Positions 56,409 through 64,000 of a DNA stretch of 64,000 bases are shown one piece after another (position 1 is the stretch's first letter; each line of letters starts with the position of its first letter). Origin of the DNA: Aestuariispira insulae. Lineage in GTDB: Bacteria; Pseudomonadota; Alphaproteobacteria; UBA8366; Aestuariispiraceae. The notes beneath the pieces were generated by a model. It worked only from the letters and a program-made list of their open reading frames with translations. It did not search any database and was not told the origin of the DNA. A program made the translations under genes and the position numbers. Location: the NCBI RefSeq assembly GCF_003385955.1, contig NZ_QRDW01000005.1:124001-188000 (forward strand), written 5' to 3'.

Positions 56409-57041
56409 ATGAGAATTGTTTCGAGCTTGGCAGCGATCGCGATTATGGGAATGCCGGCCATGGTGCTTGCAGATGGACATGGCGGGGGCGGCAATTTTTA
56501 CGCTGGCGGCTCCCTGGGATATGCCATTCTGGACGACGTTGATTTCAAAGAGAGCGGCAGCAATGCAACAACCAAGACGGCTGACTTTGATGGCAGTTTT
56601 GCGGCTGCGTTAAGGGGCGGCTACGATTATGGTGATATCCGGGCAGAACTGGAAATTGGCTATCGGAGTTTTGACGTGGACTCGGTCAGCACCGGCACGA
56701 ATCCATCGGGAGATGCAGATTTCTACTCCGTAATGGTGAACGGGGCCTATGATTTTGATACTGGCACGGCTTACACACCATACGTAATGCTTGGACTGGG
56801 GGTTGGCATTGTGGAAGGGAATATTTCCTATACCTCTTCCGATGGGTCGACCGTTGAGGATAAGAATTTTTACGGGGTGGCACCGGCGGGTCAAATCGGC
56901 CTGGGCGTTGCCTATGAAATGAATGAAGACGTCGATGTCGTTGGCGGCTACAGCCTGTTGATGGCGCCGCAGGACGAGACAGGCGAAGATGACACCATCA
57001 TGATGCACAGCCTTATGATCGGGCTGAATTACAACTTCTGA
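56409..57041 (+). CDS. Outer-membrane beta-barrel protein
   Basis: This 210-residue exported protein has a signal peptide (about 1-22, ending MPAMVLA). The rest alternates hydrophobic and polar residues in about eight strands and ends IGLNYNF, with the terminal Phe used for BAM recognition. Strand turns such as RGGYDYGDIRAELEIGY and TPYVMLGLGVG are typical of Omp25/OmpW-like small barrels. GGGGA precedes the ATG. No enzyme motif. Its closest family was not determined. Confidence 0.82.
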   Translation: MRIVSSLAAIAIMGMPAMVLADGHGGGGNFYAGGSLGYAILDDVDFKESGSNATTKTADFDGSFAAALRGGYDYGDIRAELEIGYRSFDVDSVSTGTNPSGDADFYSVMVNGAYDFDTGTAYTPYVMLGLGVGIVEGNISYTSSDGSTVEDKNFYGVAPAGQIGLGVAYEMNEDVDVVGGYSLLMAPQDETGEDDTIMMHSLMIGLNYNF

Positions 57042-57067
57042 TCCGATTGCTGCATCTCAAACAAAAG

Positions 57068-57093
57068 CCCCGCAATCTCCTGCGGGGTTTTTT
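57068..57093. terminator. Terminator between the barrel gene and cysQ
   Basis: CCCCGCA pairs with TGCGGGG around ATCTCC, followed by TTTTTT on the plus strand. It sits between convergent genes. Confidence 0.85.
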
Positions 57094-57094
57094 A

Positions 57095-57886
57095 TTACTT
57101 GATGCCGCCCCAGGCAATGAAATGCGGATTCAGGAAATCCTTACGCTTGGCGTAGGTGAAAGGCGTTTTCCCATCTTCCAAGGTAATGCGACCGCCCGCG
57201 GCTTGCAGTACGGCATGTCCTGCTGCAGTGTCCCATTCGCAGGTCGGGCCAAAGCGTGGGTAGAGATCCGCTTCACCACAGGCAACCAGGCAGAATTTGA
57301 GCGAACTTCCGGCGTTGCGAACCTCTTTGAGGGGGCGGCCGGCCAGGAATTTTTCCAGCAAGGCTGGGTCGCCGTGGCGCCGGCTGGCGGCCAGGGTAAT
57401 GCCTTCCGGCTGTTCGGATCGAACGGAAATCTCCTCGGGCGGATTCTGGCCGGTTCTCTTCCATGCCTTTTCGTCAACGATCCCCCAATAAAGTGTGTCG
57501 AGTGCGGGGGCGAGCACAGCCCCCAAGACCGGTTGGCGATTATGTAGCAGGGCGATATTCACCGTGAACTCGTCATTGCGGTTGAGAAACTCTTTGGTGC
57601 CGTCAACCGGGTCAACCAGCCAAAAGTATCCATCGGAGACTTCGGGAATTCTGCCTTCCGCGGCGGCTTCTTCTGCGACCACTGGAACATTGGGCAGCAA
57701 GGCTTCCAAAGCCGGTGTTATGATAGCCTCTGCGGCAAGGTCAGCTTCCGTGACAGGAGAAGAGTCACTTTTGGTCCGGGCTTCAAAATCCGTGCGATAG
57801 ATCTCCATGACTGTCTCGCCAGCCTCCTCGATGATCTCAAGGATGCGGTTCATGATCATATGGATGTTGGGCTGGCTGGCAGTCAT
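57095..57886 (-). CDS. cysQ: 3'(2'),5'-bisphosphate nucleotidase CysQ
   Basis: This 263-residue phosphatase of the inositol-phosphatase superfamily removes phosphate from PAP and related adenosine phosphates left over from sulfate assimilation. The metal motifs VAEEAAAEGRIPEV (Glu) and LVDPVDGTKEFLNRNDEFTV (about 93-112) are present; CEWDTAAGHAVLQAAGG ends the site. The start at 57886 is favoured. In-frame ATGs at 57859 and 57853 are alternatives. Confidence 0.92.
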   Translation of the reverse strand: MTASQPNIHMIMNRILEIIEEAGETVMEIYRTDFEARTKSDSSPVTEADLAAEAIITPALEALLPNVPVVAEEAAAEGRIPEVSDGYFWLVDPVDGTKEFLNRNDEFTVNIALLHNRQPVLGAVLAPALDTLYWGIVDEKAWKRTGQNPPEEISVRSEQPEGITLAASRRHGDPALLEKFLAGRPLKEVRNAGSSLKFCLVACGEADLYPRFGPTCEWDTAAGHAVLQAAGGRITLEDGKTPFTYAKRKDFLNPHFIAWGGIK

Positions 57887-57964
57887 GTTGGGTTCTTTCT
57901 CGTCGAATTCGGAACGGATGGATGTATAGGCTCCTGTTATTTGGCCTTCAAGCGTTGAATGCGG

Positions 57965-59401
57965 TCACTCATGCAGGTCTGTTTGCGCCGGGAACCTCTG
58001 AGGGGCGGTTTTTTCCACCCGATACTGCCAAGCCTGGAAACTGTCTGACCAATGGTCCTCGGCCAGGCCGGCCTTGATTTTAAGCCGCGTGAGAAATTCG
58101 GCAGGTTCAGGCAGGCTCTCCCAAACCTGGGGCAGAAAAACCGATCGCCGTCCGAAATCCTGTATCATCAGGCCGGTTTCCCCGGGAATAAGCTGCGAGA
58201 GCAGATCTTCTTCATTTTTGAATTTCATGGCTTTCATGGGGGATAGGACGGAAACCGCAAAGGAGAGCCTGGTCAGTTCCGGTGCTTCCAGTGGCGGAAA
58301 GCGATGGTCATTGAAGGCTGCGGCATAGGCATTTTCCACGATGTCGATGATCAGGGGGCGATGGGGTGTCACACTGCCAATGCAGCCGCGTAATCGACCG
58401 TCCGTTTCCAATGTCACAAAACTTGCAGCAGTCTGCTGCAGGTCAGCGTGAAAGCTAGATACATCCACCTTGGGAGGTTTGCCGTTTTTCAGGCCGGACA
58501 GGATCGACCGGATCACGCTTTTTGAAATTTCATGCGTATGAACGTCAACAAGGCTCGCAGGATTGTTTGTTATTTGTGGTTCAAACAGGGACCAACTGCC
58601 ATAGCCGACAACCCGGTCTTTTGTTCCGGCGGTATCCCCTGAATTGCAAAGTCCTGTCCGGGCAATGCTCATGCCGCGCCGTTTGGCACAACTCAGCATG
58701 CCGGAAACGGGGATCCTGCCACAGGCCTGATCGCGGCCTATAGACTGCCAGTTCAGCTTTTCGATGGCTTCGGCCGTCTGTCTGTCCAGGGCTTGGGCAT
58801 CCTCATAGCTCAGGAAATGGCTGAGATCGGTGCTGATCACGATCAGGGTTTCCGGCCCGCCCCATAATGTATCCAGCAGCTGGGCAACAGCCTCATTATC
58901 CGCAGCACCGACCGCCAGGGGAACCAGGCTGAAATTCGAAAGTGCCTTTTGCAGGAAGGGAAGGTGCACCTCCAGGCTATGCTCCTCTTCATGAGCCAGG
59001 TCATTCACACTGACTTGAGACAGCTCCAGAGCCTGGTTCCTGGCATCCTGGTCGATCGGCACTGGGCCAAGCGGGGTCTGCCAAACATCCGCCGAGGTTA
59101 TGGCAAGCCCTGTGATCGGCACCCGGTGGCAGGGTCCCAGAAGGACGACACGGCGGATCCGTTCTGATCCTTCCAGCAGGGCCTGATAGGCCCTGCCCGC
59201 ACAGGCACCCGAGTAGATATAACCGGCATGGGGCACGATCAGGGCCTTGGGTGGGCCGGGTGGGGGGGCTGGTTCCCGCATGGTCGGATCGGACGCAAGG
59301 AATTGATCCAGCTGTGCGCTCAATTTCTCCGGCGTTGCCGGATAAAAATGACCGGCAAGCGCGGCAGGTCTGATGGAAGACATGGTTTCAACGCTTTTCA
59401 T
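57965..59401 (-). CDS. AmmeMemoRadiSam system protein B/A fusion (MEMO plus AMMECR1)
   Basis: This protein is 478 residues from the ATG at 59401 (AGGGG eight bases upstream; the frame is open to 59431). The MEMO-like domain (about 10-275) keeps the metal-site residues His58, His92, His195 and Cys227 (VPHAG, GPCHRV, DLSHFLSY, ACGRI). An AMMECR1 domain (about 290-470) carries the signature LRGCIG. In most genomes these are separate proteins linked to one radical SAM enzyme; here they are fused. The reaction is not known. It is divergent from the radical SAM gene, with 67 bases between them. Confidence 0.93.
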   Translation of the reverse strand: MKSVETMSSIRPAALAGHFYPATPEKLSAQLDQFLASDPTMREPAPPPGPPKALIVPHAGYIYSGACAGRAYQALLEGSERIRRVVLLGPCHRVPITGLAITSADVWQTPLGPVPIDQDARNQALELSQVSVNDLAHEEEHSLEVHLPFLQKALSNFSLVPLAVGAADNEAVAQLLDTLWGGPETLIVISTDLSHFLSYEDAQALDRQTAEAIEKLNWQSIGRDQACGRIPVSGMLSCAKRRGMSIARTGLCNSGDTAGTKDRVVGYGSWSLFEPQITNNPASLVDVHTHEISKSVIRSILSGLKNGKPPKVDVSSFHADLQQTAASFVTLETDGRLRGCIGSVTPHRPLIIDIVENAYAAAFNDHRFPPLEAPELTRLSFAVSVLSPMKAMKFKNEEDLLSQLIPGETGLMIQDFGRRSVFLPQVWESLPEPAEFLTRLKIKAGLAEDHWSDSFQAWQYRVEKTAPQRFPAQTDLHE

Positions 59402-59468
59402 TGCTCTTACCCCTATCTTAGCGTGAAGCATGCTATATTAGTATCTCGAATTACAGCGGGCATGGCAG

Positions 59469-60599
59469 ATGGATGATGTGATTGAAGGCATACCCGGGCG
59501 CTATTGGCAGACATTGCCGGATGGGCGCATCCAGTGCGATCTTTGCCCGCGTGAATGCAAATTGCAGGAAGGCCAGCGCGGTCTTTGCTTTGTGCGCGCC
59601 AGGAAAGGGGAGGGGCTTGTCCTGACCACCTATGGCCGGTCCAGCGGTTTTTGCATCGATCCGATAGAGAAAAAACCGCTCAACCATTTCCTGCCGGGAA
59701 CATCGGTGCTCAGCTTTGGGACGGCAGGGTGCAATCTCACCTGCAAATTCTGCCAGAACCATGATATTTCAAAGGCGCGCCAGATGGATGCCTTGATGGA
59801 TCATGCGCCGCCGGATGTGATTGCGGAGGCCGCTGTGAAAGGCGGATGTCGGTCGGTCGCCTATACCTATAATGATCCTGTGATCTTTTTGGAATATGCG
59901 GTGGATGTTGCCCAGGCCTGTCACGAACGGGGGATCCGCAACGTTGCGGTCACGGCAGGTTACCTGAAACAGGCGGCGCGTGAAGAGTTTTTTACGCATA
60001 TGGATGCAGCCAATGTTGACCTCAAAGCCTTCACGGATTCCTTTTATCATTCGTTATGCTCGGCTCACCTGGAACCGGTTCTGGAAACCTGCCTCTATCT
60101 GAAATATGAGACAAATGTCTGGTTCGAACTGACCGTGCTGCTGATTCCAGGCGAGAATGATGGTGAGGCTGAGCTGGAGCGGCTGACCCAATGGGTGGTG
60201 GAGCATTTGGGCGGGGATGTTCCGGTTCATTTTACGGCCTTCCATCCGGATTTCCGGATGCTGGACAAGCCCCGCACGCCGCCGGAAACCTTGTTCCGGG
60301 CCTATCGGATCGCCCGGAAGAACGGGGTCCGTTTTCCCTATACCGGCAATATTCATCATCCGCAGACCGGATCCAGCTATTGCCCAGGATGCGGGACTTG
60401 CGTGATGGAACGTGATTGGCACGAACTTTCCCATTGGGGGCTGACCCAAGGTGGGTGCTGTTCGCAATGCGGTATGGATATACCGGGGGTGTTTGAAGAG
60501 AGGCCCGGGACCTGGGGGCGTCGGCGCCAGCCTCTGCGGTTAGGCCCCTTGGCTGACCGGATGCACCCGGATCCGGTCCAGGGGCCGGTTTCTTCATGA
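59469..60599 (+). CDS. amrS: AmmeMemoRadiSam system radical SAM enzyme
   Basis: This 376-residue enzyme binds a 4Fe-4S cluster through Cys88, Cys92 and Cys95 in CNLTCKFCQN. An N-terminal CDLCPRECKL-type cluster (Cys23, 26, 30, 40) and a Cys-rich tail (YCPGCGTC and CCSQCG) suggest further metal sites. It is related to pyruvate-formate-lyase activating enzymes, but no glycyl-radical enzyme is nearby. The divergent partner is the MEMO-AMMECR1 fusion. The substrate is unknown. Confidence 0.93.
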   Translation: MDDVIEGIPGRYWQTLPDGRIQCDLCPRECKLQEGQRGLCFVRARKGEGLVLTTYGRSSGFCIDPIEKKPLNHFLPGTSVLSFGTAGCNLTCKFCQNHDISKARQMDALMDHAPPDVIAEAAVKGGCRSVAYTYNDPVIFLEYAVDVAQACHERGIRNVAVTAGYLKQAAREEFFTHMDAANVDLKAFTDSFYHSLCSAHLEPVLETCLYLKYETNVWFELTVLLIPGENDGEAELERLTQWVVEHLGGDVPVHFTAFHPDFRMLDKPRTPPETLFRAYRIARKNGVRFPYTGNIHHPQTGSSYCPGCGTCVMERDWHELSHWGLTQGGCCSQCGMDIPGVFEERPGTWGRRRQPLRLGPLADRMHPDPVQGPVSS

Positions 60600-60773
60600 A
60601 AGATTCATGGGCTGCCATGATTCACGCGCTTGCCGCACCGGGCGAGCTGTGGCACAAAACCGTCGGGAAATTTCCAGAGTTCCGGGGTTTTGCAGGGGGC
60701 AGCAATCCGTTACAACCGGCCTGGCGGAAATAGCCTTGGCGGATTAGCAAGTCACTGTTCGGGTAGCGCACCA

Positions 60774-61649
60774 ATGCAAAAAAAAATCAGGAAAGCGGTC
60801 TTTCCGGTCGCGGGGTTCGGCACACGGTTTTTGCCGGCAACGAAATCTGTGCCCAAGGAAATGCTGTGTGTCGTTGATAAGCCATTGATTCAATACGGTG
60901 TTGAAGAAGCCATTGCAGCCGGTATTGAAGAAATCATCTTTGTCACCGGACGCAATAAACAAGCGATTGAAGATCATTTCGATATCTCCTTTGAGTTGAA
61001 GGCCAGCCTGGAAGCGCGCGGGAAAACAGCGGCGCTGGAGGCTGTTTCGGATTTCCTGCAGGAACCTGGTCGCATTAAATATGTACGCCAGATGGAGCCA
61101 CTCGGCCTCGGCCATGCGGTCTGGTGTGCCCGGGACATGATTGGGGATGAACCTTTTGCAATCATTTCACCCGACGATTTGGTACTGTCTGATCGTCCCT
61201 GTATCGGGCAATTGATTGACGCCTACGGTGAAACAGGTGGCAATGTGGTCGCTGTTGAAGACGTGCCGCGAGATCAGACGAATAAATACGGTATTCTGGA
61301 CACGCCGGACGGCGACAAAGATCTTGCGGAAGTCCGTGGTTTGGTGGAAAAACCGGCTCCGGAAGACGCGCCTTCCACCCTGTCGATCATCGGCCGCTAT
61401 GTGTTGTTGCCGGATGTGTTTGAAGCGCTGGGCCGGAAAGAGCGAGGGGCTGGCGGTGAGATTCAGTTGACCGATGCGATGGCCAAGATGATCGGGGACT
61501 ATCCGTTCCACGGACTGCGTTTTTCCGGTGAACGGTTTGACTGTGGTGACAAATTGGGGTGGCTGGCTGCGAATATCGCATACGGCCTGAAGCGCGAAGA
61601 TCTGGGCGAAGGTGTCCGCGGGATTGTTCGGCGCTTTAGTGAAAATTGA
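60774..61649 (+). CDS. galU: UTP-glucose-1-phosphate uridylyltransferase
   Basis: This 291-residue nucleotidyltransferase makes UDP-glucose. The start QKKIRKAVFPVAGFGTRFLP with ATKSVPKEML is diagnostic. VEKPAPEDAPS lies near residue 190, and the terminal KREDLGEGVRGIVRR is standard. The ATG at 60774 is the family start; the frame is open to 60630. It feeds the dehydrogenase encoded 71 bases downstream. Confidence 0.95.
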   Translation: MQKKIRKAVFPVAGFGTRFLPATKSVPKEMLCVVDKPLIQYGVEEAIAAGIEEIIFVTGRNKQAIEDHFDISFELKASLEARGKTAALEAVSDFLQEPGRIKYVRQMEPLGLGHAVWCARDMIGDEPFAIISPDDLVLSDRPCIGQLIDAYGETGGNVVAVEDVPRDQTNKYGILDTPDGDKDLAEVRGLVEKPAPEDAPSTLSIIGRYVLLPDVFEALGRKERGAGGEIQLTDAMAKMIGDYPFHGLRFSGERFDCGDKLGWLAANIAYGLKREDLGEGVRGIVRRFSEN

Positions 61650-61720
61650 CAGGATTGGAAGTGACTGCGGGTATCCCGTCCATGGGACCGTGATGGTCAT
61701 AGGTTTAAGGAGATAGGCGA

Positions 61721-63022
61721 ATGCGCATTGCCATGATTGGCACGGGGTATGTGGGGCTGGTTTCGGGCACCTGTTTCTCGCAATTTGGGATCGACGTCAC
61801 ATGTGTGGATCTTGATGAAAATAAGATCAGCCGCCTGAAAAACGGCGAGGTGCCAATTTATGAGCCGGGCCTCGAGCAGATGGTGCATGAGAATGCTGCG
61901 GCTGGCCGTTTGAAATTCACCACCTCGCTTGCCGAAGGGGTAAGTGATGTTGATGCGGTCTTCATTGCGGTCGGGACGCCGACGCGTCATGGTGATGGCC
62001 ATGCGGATCTTTCTTATGTTTATGCGGCTGCGGAAGAGATTGCGAAACATATCACCGGCTATACGGTGATCGTGGATAAATCCACTGTGCCGGTGGGAAC
62101 CGCGCGCCAAGTGGCGGACATCATCCGCAAGACCAATCCTGATGCCGATTTCGATGTTGTCTCCAATCCTGAGTTCCTGCGCGAAGGGGCGGCAATTTCC
62201 GATTTCACCAAACCGGATCGGGTGGTGATCGGCGCGGAAACCGAGCGTGCGAAACAATGTATGGAACGTCTCTATCAACCGATTGTGGCAAACCGTGTGC
62301 CTCTGATGATCACGGGTCTGGAAACGGCCGAGTTGATCAAATATGCCTCCAATGCCTTCCTGGCAGTTAAAATTGGTTTTGTGAACGAGTTGGCCGATTT
62401 GTGCGAAAAAGTGGGCGGTGACATTATGGATGTGGCCCAGGGGATGGGCCTGGACGCGCGCATCGGTAGCCGCTTCCTGCAGCCCGGCCCTGGCTACGGC
62501 GGATCCTGTTTCCCGAAAGATACGCTGGCTTTGATGCGCACTGGTCAGGAATGCGGCGCACCGGTCAGGATTGTCGAAGCGGTTGTGGATTCAAACGACC
62601 GCCGGAAGAAATCCATGGCGGACCGTGTCGTTGCGGCCTGCGATGGCAGCGTTGAGGGCAAAACCGTCGCCATCCTGGGTTTCACCTTCAAGGCGGAAAC
62701 CGATGATATGCGTGACAGCCCGGCGTTGGATATTGTGCCGGCCCTGCAGAAACAGGGAGCCCGCATCAAGGGTTTTGACCCGAAAGGCATGGAAGAGGCT
62801 GCCAAGCTGCTTGATGATGTGGAATGGCAGGATGATGCCTATGCGGCAATGGAAGATGCGGATGTTGCGGTGATCCTGACCGAGTGGAACATTTTCCGCC
62901 AGTTGGACCGCTCTCGGGTGCGGGACAGTATGGCACGTCCGGTTGTCGTTGATTTGCGGAATCTTTATGATCCTGAACAGATTAGCGCTGCGGGGATCAC
63001 CTATCACAGCGTTGGCCGCTAA
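61721..63022 (+). CDS. ugd: UDP-glucose 6-dehydrogenase
   Basis: This 433-residue enzyme oxidises UDP-glucose to UDP-glucuronate with NAD. The Rossmann motif GTGYVGLVSG opens it, STVPVGTARQV and NPEFLREGAAI follow, and the catalytic cysteine is Cys263 in GGSCFPKDT. AAGGAG stands eight bases before the ATG. Next to galU and a phosphohexomutase it supplies precursors for capsule or lipopolysaccharide. Confidence 0.96.
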   Translation: MRIAMIGTGYVGLVSGTCFSQFGIDVTCVDLDENKISRLKNGEVPIYEPGLEQMVHENAAAGRLKFTTSLAEGVSDVDAVFIAVGTPTRHGDGHADLSYVYAAAEEIAKHITGYTVIVDKSTVPVGTARQVADIIRKTNPDADFDVVSNPEFLREGAAISDFTKPDRVVIGAETERAKQCMERLYQPIVANRVPLMITGLETAELIKYASNAFLAVKIGFVNELADLCEKVGGDIMDVAQGMGLDARIGSRFLQPGPGYGGSCFPKDTLALMRTGQECGAPVRIVEAVVDSNDRRKKSMADRVVAACDGSVEGKTVAILGFTFKAETDDMRDSPALDIVPALQKQGARIKGFDPKGMEEAAKLLDDVEWQDDAYAAMEDADVAVILTEWNIFRQLDRSRVRDSMARPVVVDLRNLYDPEQISAAGITYHSVGR

Positions 63023-63087
63023 CAGACCTGGTTACAGAACTATCGAAAACAGCCTCCCGGTGGGGGGAGGGGGAAAGTGAGTATGAA

Positions 63088-64000
63088 ATGACAATCGGTC
63101 ATCGGTTTAACCCGACCATTCTGCGGGAATATGACATTCGCGGTGTTGTCGGTTCCACACTGACCCCGTCGGATGCGCTGGCGCTGGGGCGGACCCTTGG
63201 CACCATTGCGGCGGCCAAGAACGGACGTATTGCCGTGGTTGGCTATGATGGCCGGACCTCTTCACCGGTTCTGGAAGAAGAAATGTGTCGGGGGCTTGCG
63301 GCTTGCGGGCTGTATGTTATCCGGATCGGCCTGGTGCCGACCCCGGCGCTTTATTTTACCTCCAAGGTTCTGGATGCGGCTGTCGGGGTGATGATCACCG
63401 GCTCTCACAATCCGCCGGAATATAATGGTTTCAAGATTGTGATGAATAACCGGCCATTCTTTGGTCAGGAAATTCAGCAATTGCAGGATCTGGCCTATCG
63501 CGGTGTCTGGATCAATCGTCCGGGCGGTGTGATCCAGTCTGATTCCATGTCCGCTTATGTGGCGCGGCTTCTGAAAGATCATAAACGCGGCCGTCAGCTG
63601 AAAGTCGCCTGGGACCCGGGCAACGGTGCGGCCGGTGAGGCGACCTTGCGCTTGGCCCGAGGCCTGCCGGGTGATCATGTGGTCATTAACGAGAAAATTG
63701 ACGGCACCTTCCCGAATCACCATCCGGATCCGACGGTTGAGGAAAACCTGGAACAGTTGAAACAGACGGTTCTGGAAGAAAAATGCGATCTTGGTGTTGC
63801 TTTTGACGGTGACGGCGACCGCATTGGTGTGGTCGATAACGAAGGAACCGTGATCTGGGGCGATCAATTGCTGGCGATCTTGGCCAGGGATGTCCTGGCA
63901 AATATACCCGGCGCACCGGTCCTTGCCGATGTGAAGGCAAGCCAGGTTCTGTTTAACGAGATTGAGCGCCTGGGCGGCAAACCGGTCATGAGCCCGACCG
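63088..64000 (+). CDS. Phosphomannomutase/phosphoglucomutase, cut by the window edge
   Basis: At least 304 residues are seen from the ATG at 63088, and the frame runs off the right end, so about a third of the protein (normally 450-470 residues) is missing. The active-site serine is in TGSHNPPEYNG (near residue 108) and the magnesium loop in DGDGDR. The start HRFNPTILREYDIRG resembles AlgC/ManB. It would make mannose-1-P or glucose-1-P, the latter being GalU's substrate. It is distinct from glmM (48503). Confidence 0.92.
   Translation, partial: MTIGHRFNPTILREYDIRGVVGSTLTPSDALALGRTLGTIAAAKNGRIAVVGYDGRTSSPVLEEEMCRGLAACGLYVIRIGLVPTPALYFTSKVLDAAVGVMITGSHNPPEYNGFKIVMNNRPFFGQEIQQLQDLAYRGVWINRPGGVIQSDSMSAYVARLLKDHKRGRQLKVAWDPGNGAAGEATLRLARGLPGDHVVINEKIDGTFPNHHPDPTVEENLEQLKQTVLEEKCDLGVAFDGDGDRIGVVDNEGTVIWGDQLLAILARDVLANIPGAPVLADVKASQVLFNEIERLGGKPVMSPT

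Noticed and set aside
1-64000. Insertion sequences, prophage, tRNA or rRNA genes
   Set aside because: No transposase, integrase, terminal repeats, cloverleaf or rRNA signature was seen in the gaps.

Overview
The window reads as chromosomal DNA from a free-living, probably marine, alphaproteobacterium of the Rhodospirillales type. This placement is an inference from gene order and protein character: ruvCAB-ybgC-tolQRAB-pal-cpoB-tilS-ftsH in one run, zauP-zapA-6S RNA-5-FCL, a ROSE-type leader on a small heat-shock gene, TRAP transport and DUF1127 proteins. No rRNA, tRNA, CRISPR array, prophage or insertion sequence was seen. Most of the window is moderately GC-rich core genome. The 6.7-8.2 kb stretch and the 55.9-56.4 kb stretch look visibly richer in A+T.

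Left part (1-12.5 kb): a cut-off O-acetylhomoserine sulfhydrylase and an alpha/beta hydrolase; an extremely acidic protein whose ribosome binding site sits in a hairpin, followed by a small membrane protein; a divergent pair of DJ-1/PfpI-fold genes (an enzyme-like one and a GlxA-type AraC regulator); two orphan family-3 binding proteins; a three-gene islet of unrecognised small proteins (8202 down to 6705); a peroxide-defence group (AhpD, AhpC-type peroxiredoxin, glutaredoxin); kynB-kynA for tryptophan breakdown; and an Hsp20 gene with an RNA thermometer.

Middle (12.5-34.3 kb): a chemoreceptor; rpmE; a three-gene envelope cluster (OmpA-like periplasmic protein, MotA/TolQ-like channel, MotB/OmpA-like coiled-coil protein); suhB, efp, thiE; an unknown 357-residue protein; a third orphan binding protein; gap and tkt; zauP-zapA, 6S RNA, 5-formyl-THF cyclo-ligase and a YmdB phosphoesterase; then a minus-strand LysR / DUF1445 hydro-lyase / TRAP transporter operon.

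Right part (34.3-64 kb): yebC, ruvCAB and the whole Tol-Pal system with its companions, tilS and ftsH; a LysR regulator, a DUF1127 protein and glmM; a MocR regulator divergent from a second DUF1127 protein and three amino-acid enzymes (threonine-dehydratase-like, group II decarboxylase, PhzF); an Ada-like repair protein; an outer membrane beta-barrel; cysQ; an AmmeMemoRadiSam divergon (fused MEMO-AMMECR1 protein facing its radical SAM partner); and galU, UDP-glucose dehydrogenase and a phosphohexomutase cut by the right edge, which together make sugar-nucleotide precursors for surface polysaccharide.

The most interesting items are the AmmeMemoRadiSam divergon, whose biochemical role is not established; the AT-rich islet with a shared DGTEA motif; two candidate translation-control hairpins (1875-1911 and 12332-12350); the extra channel/OmpA envelope cluster; and the MocR-controlled PLP enzyme cluster of unknown substrate. 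All function calls come from reading motifs and gene order. No database search was run.
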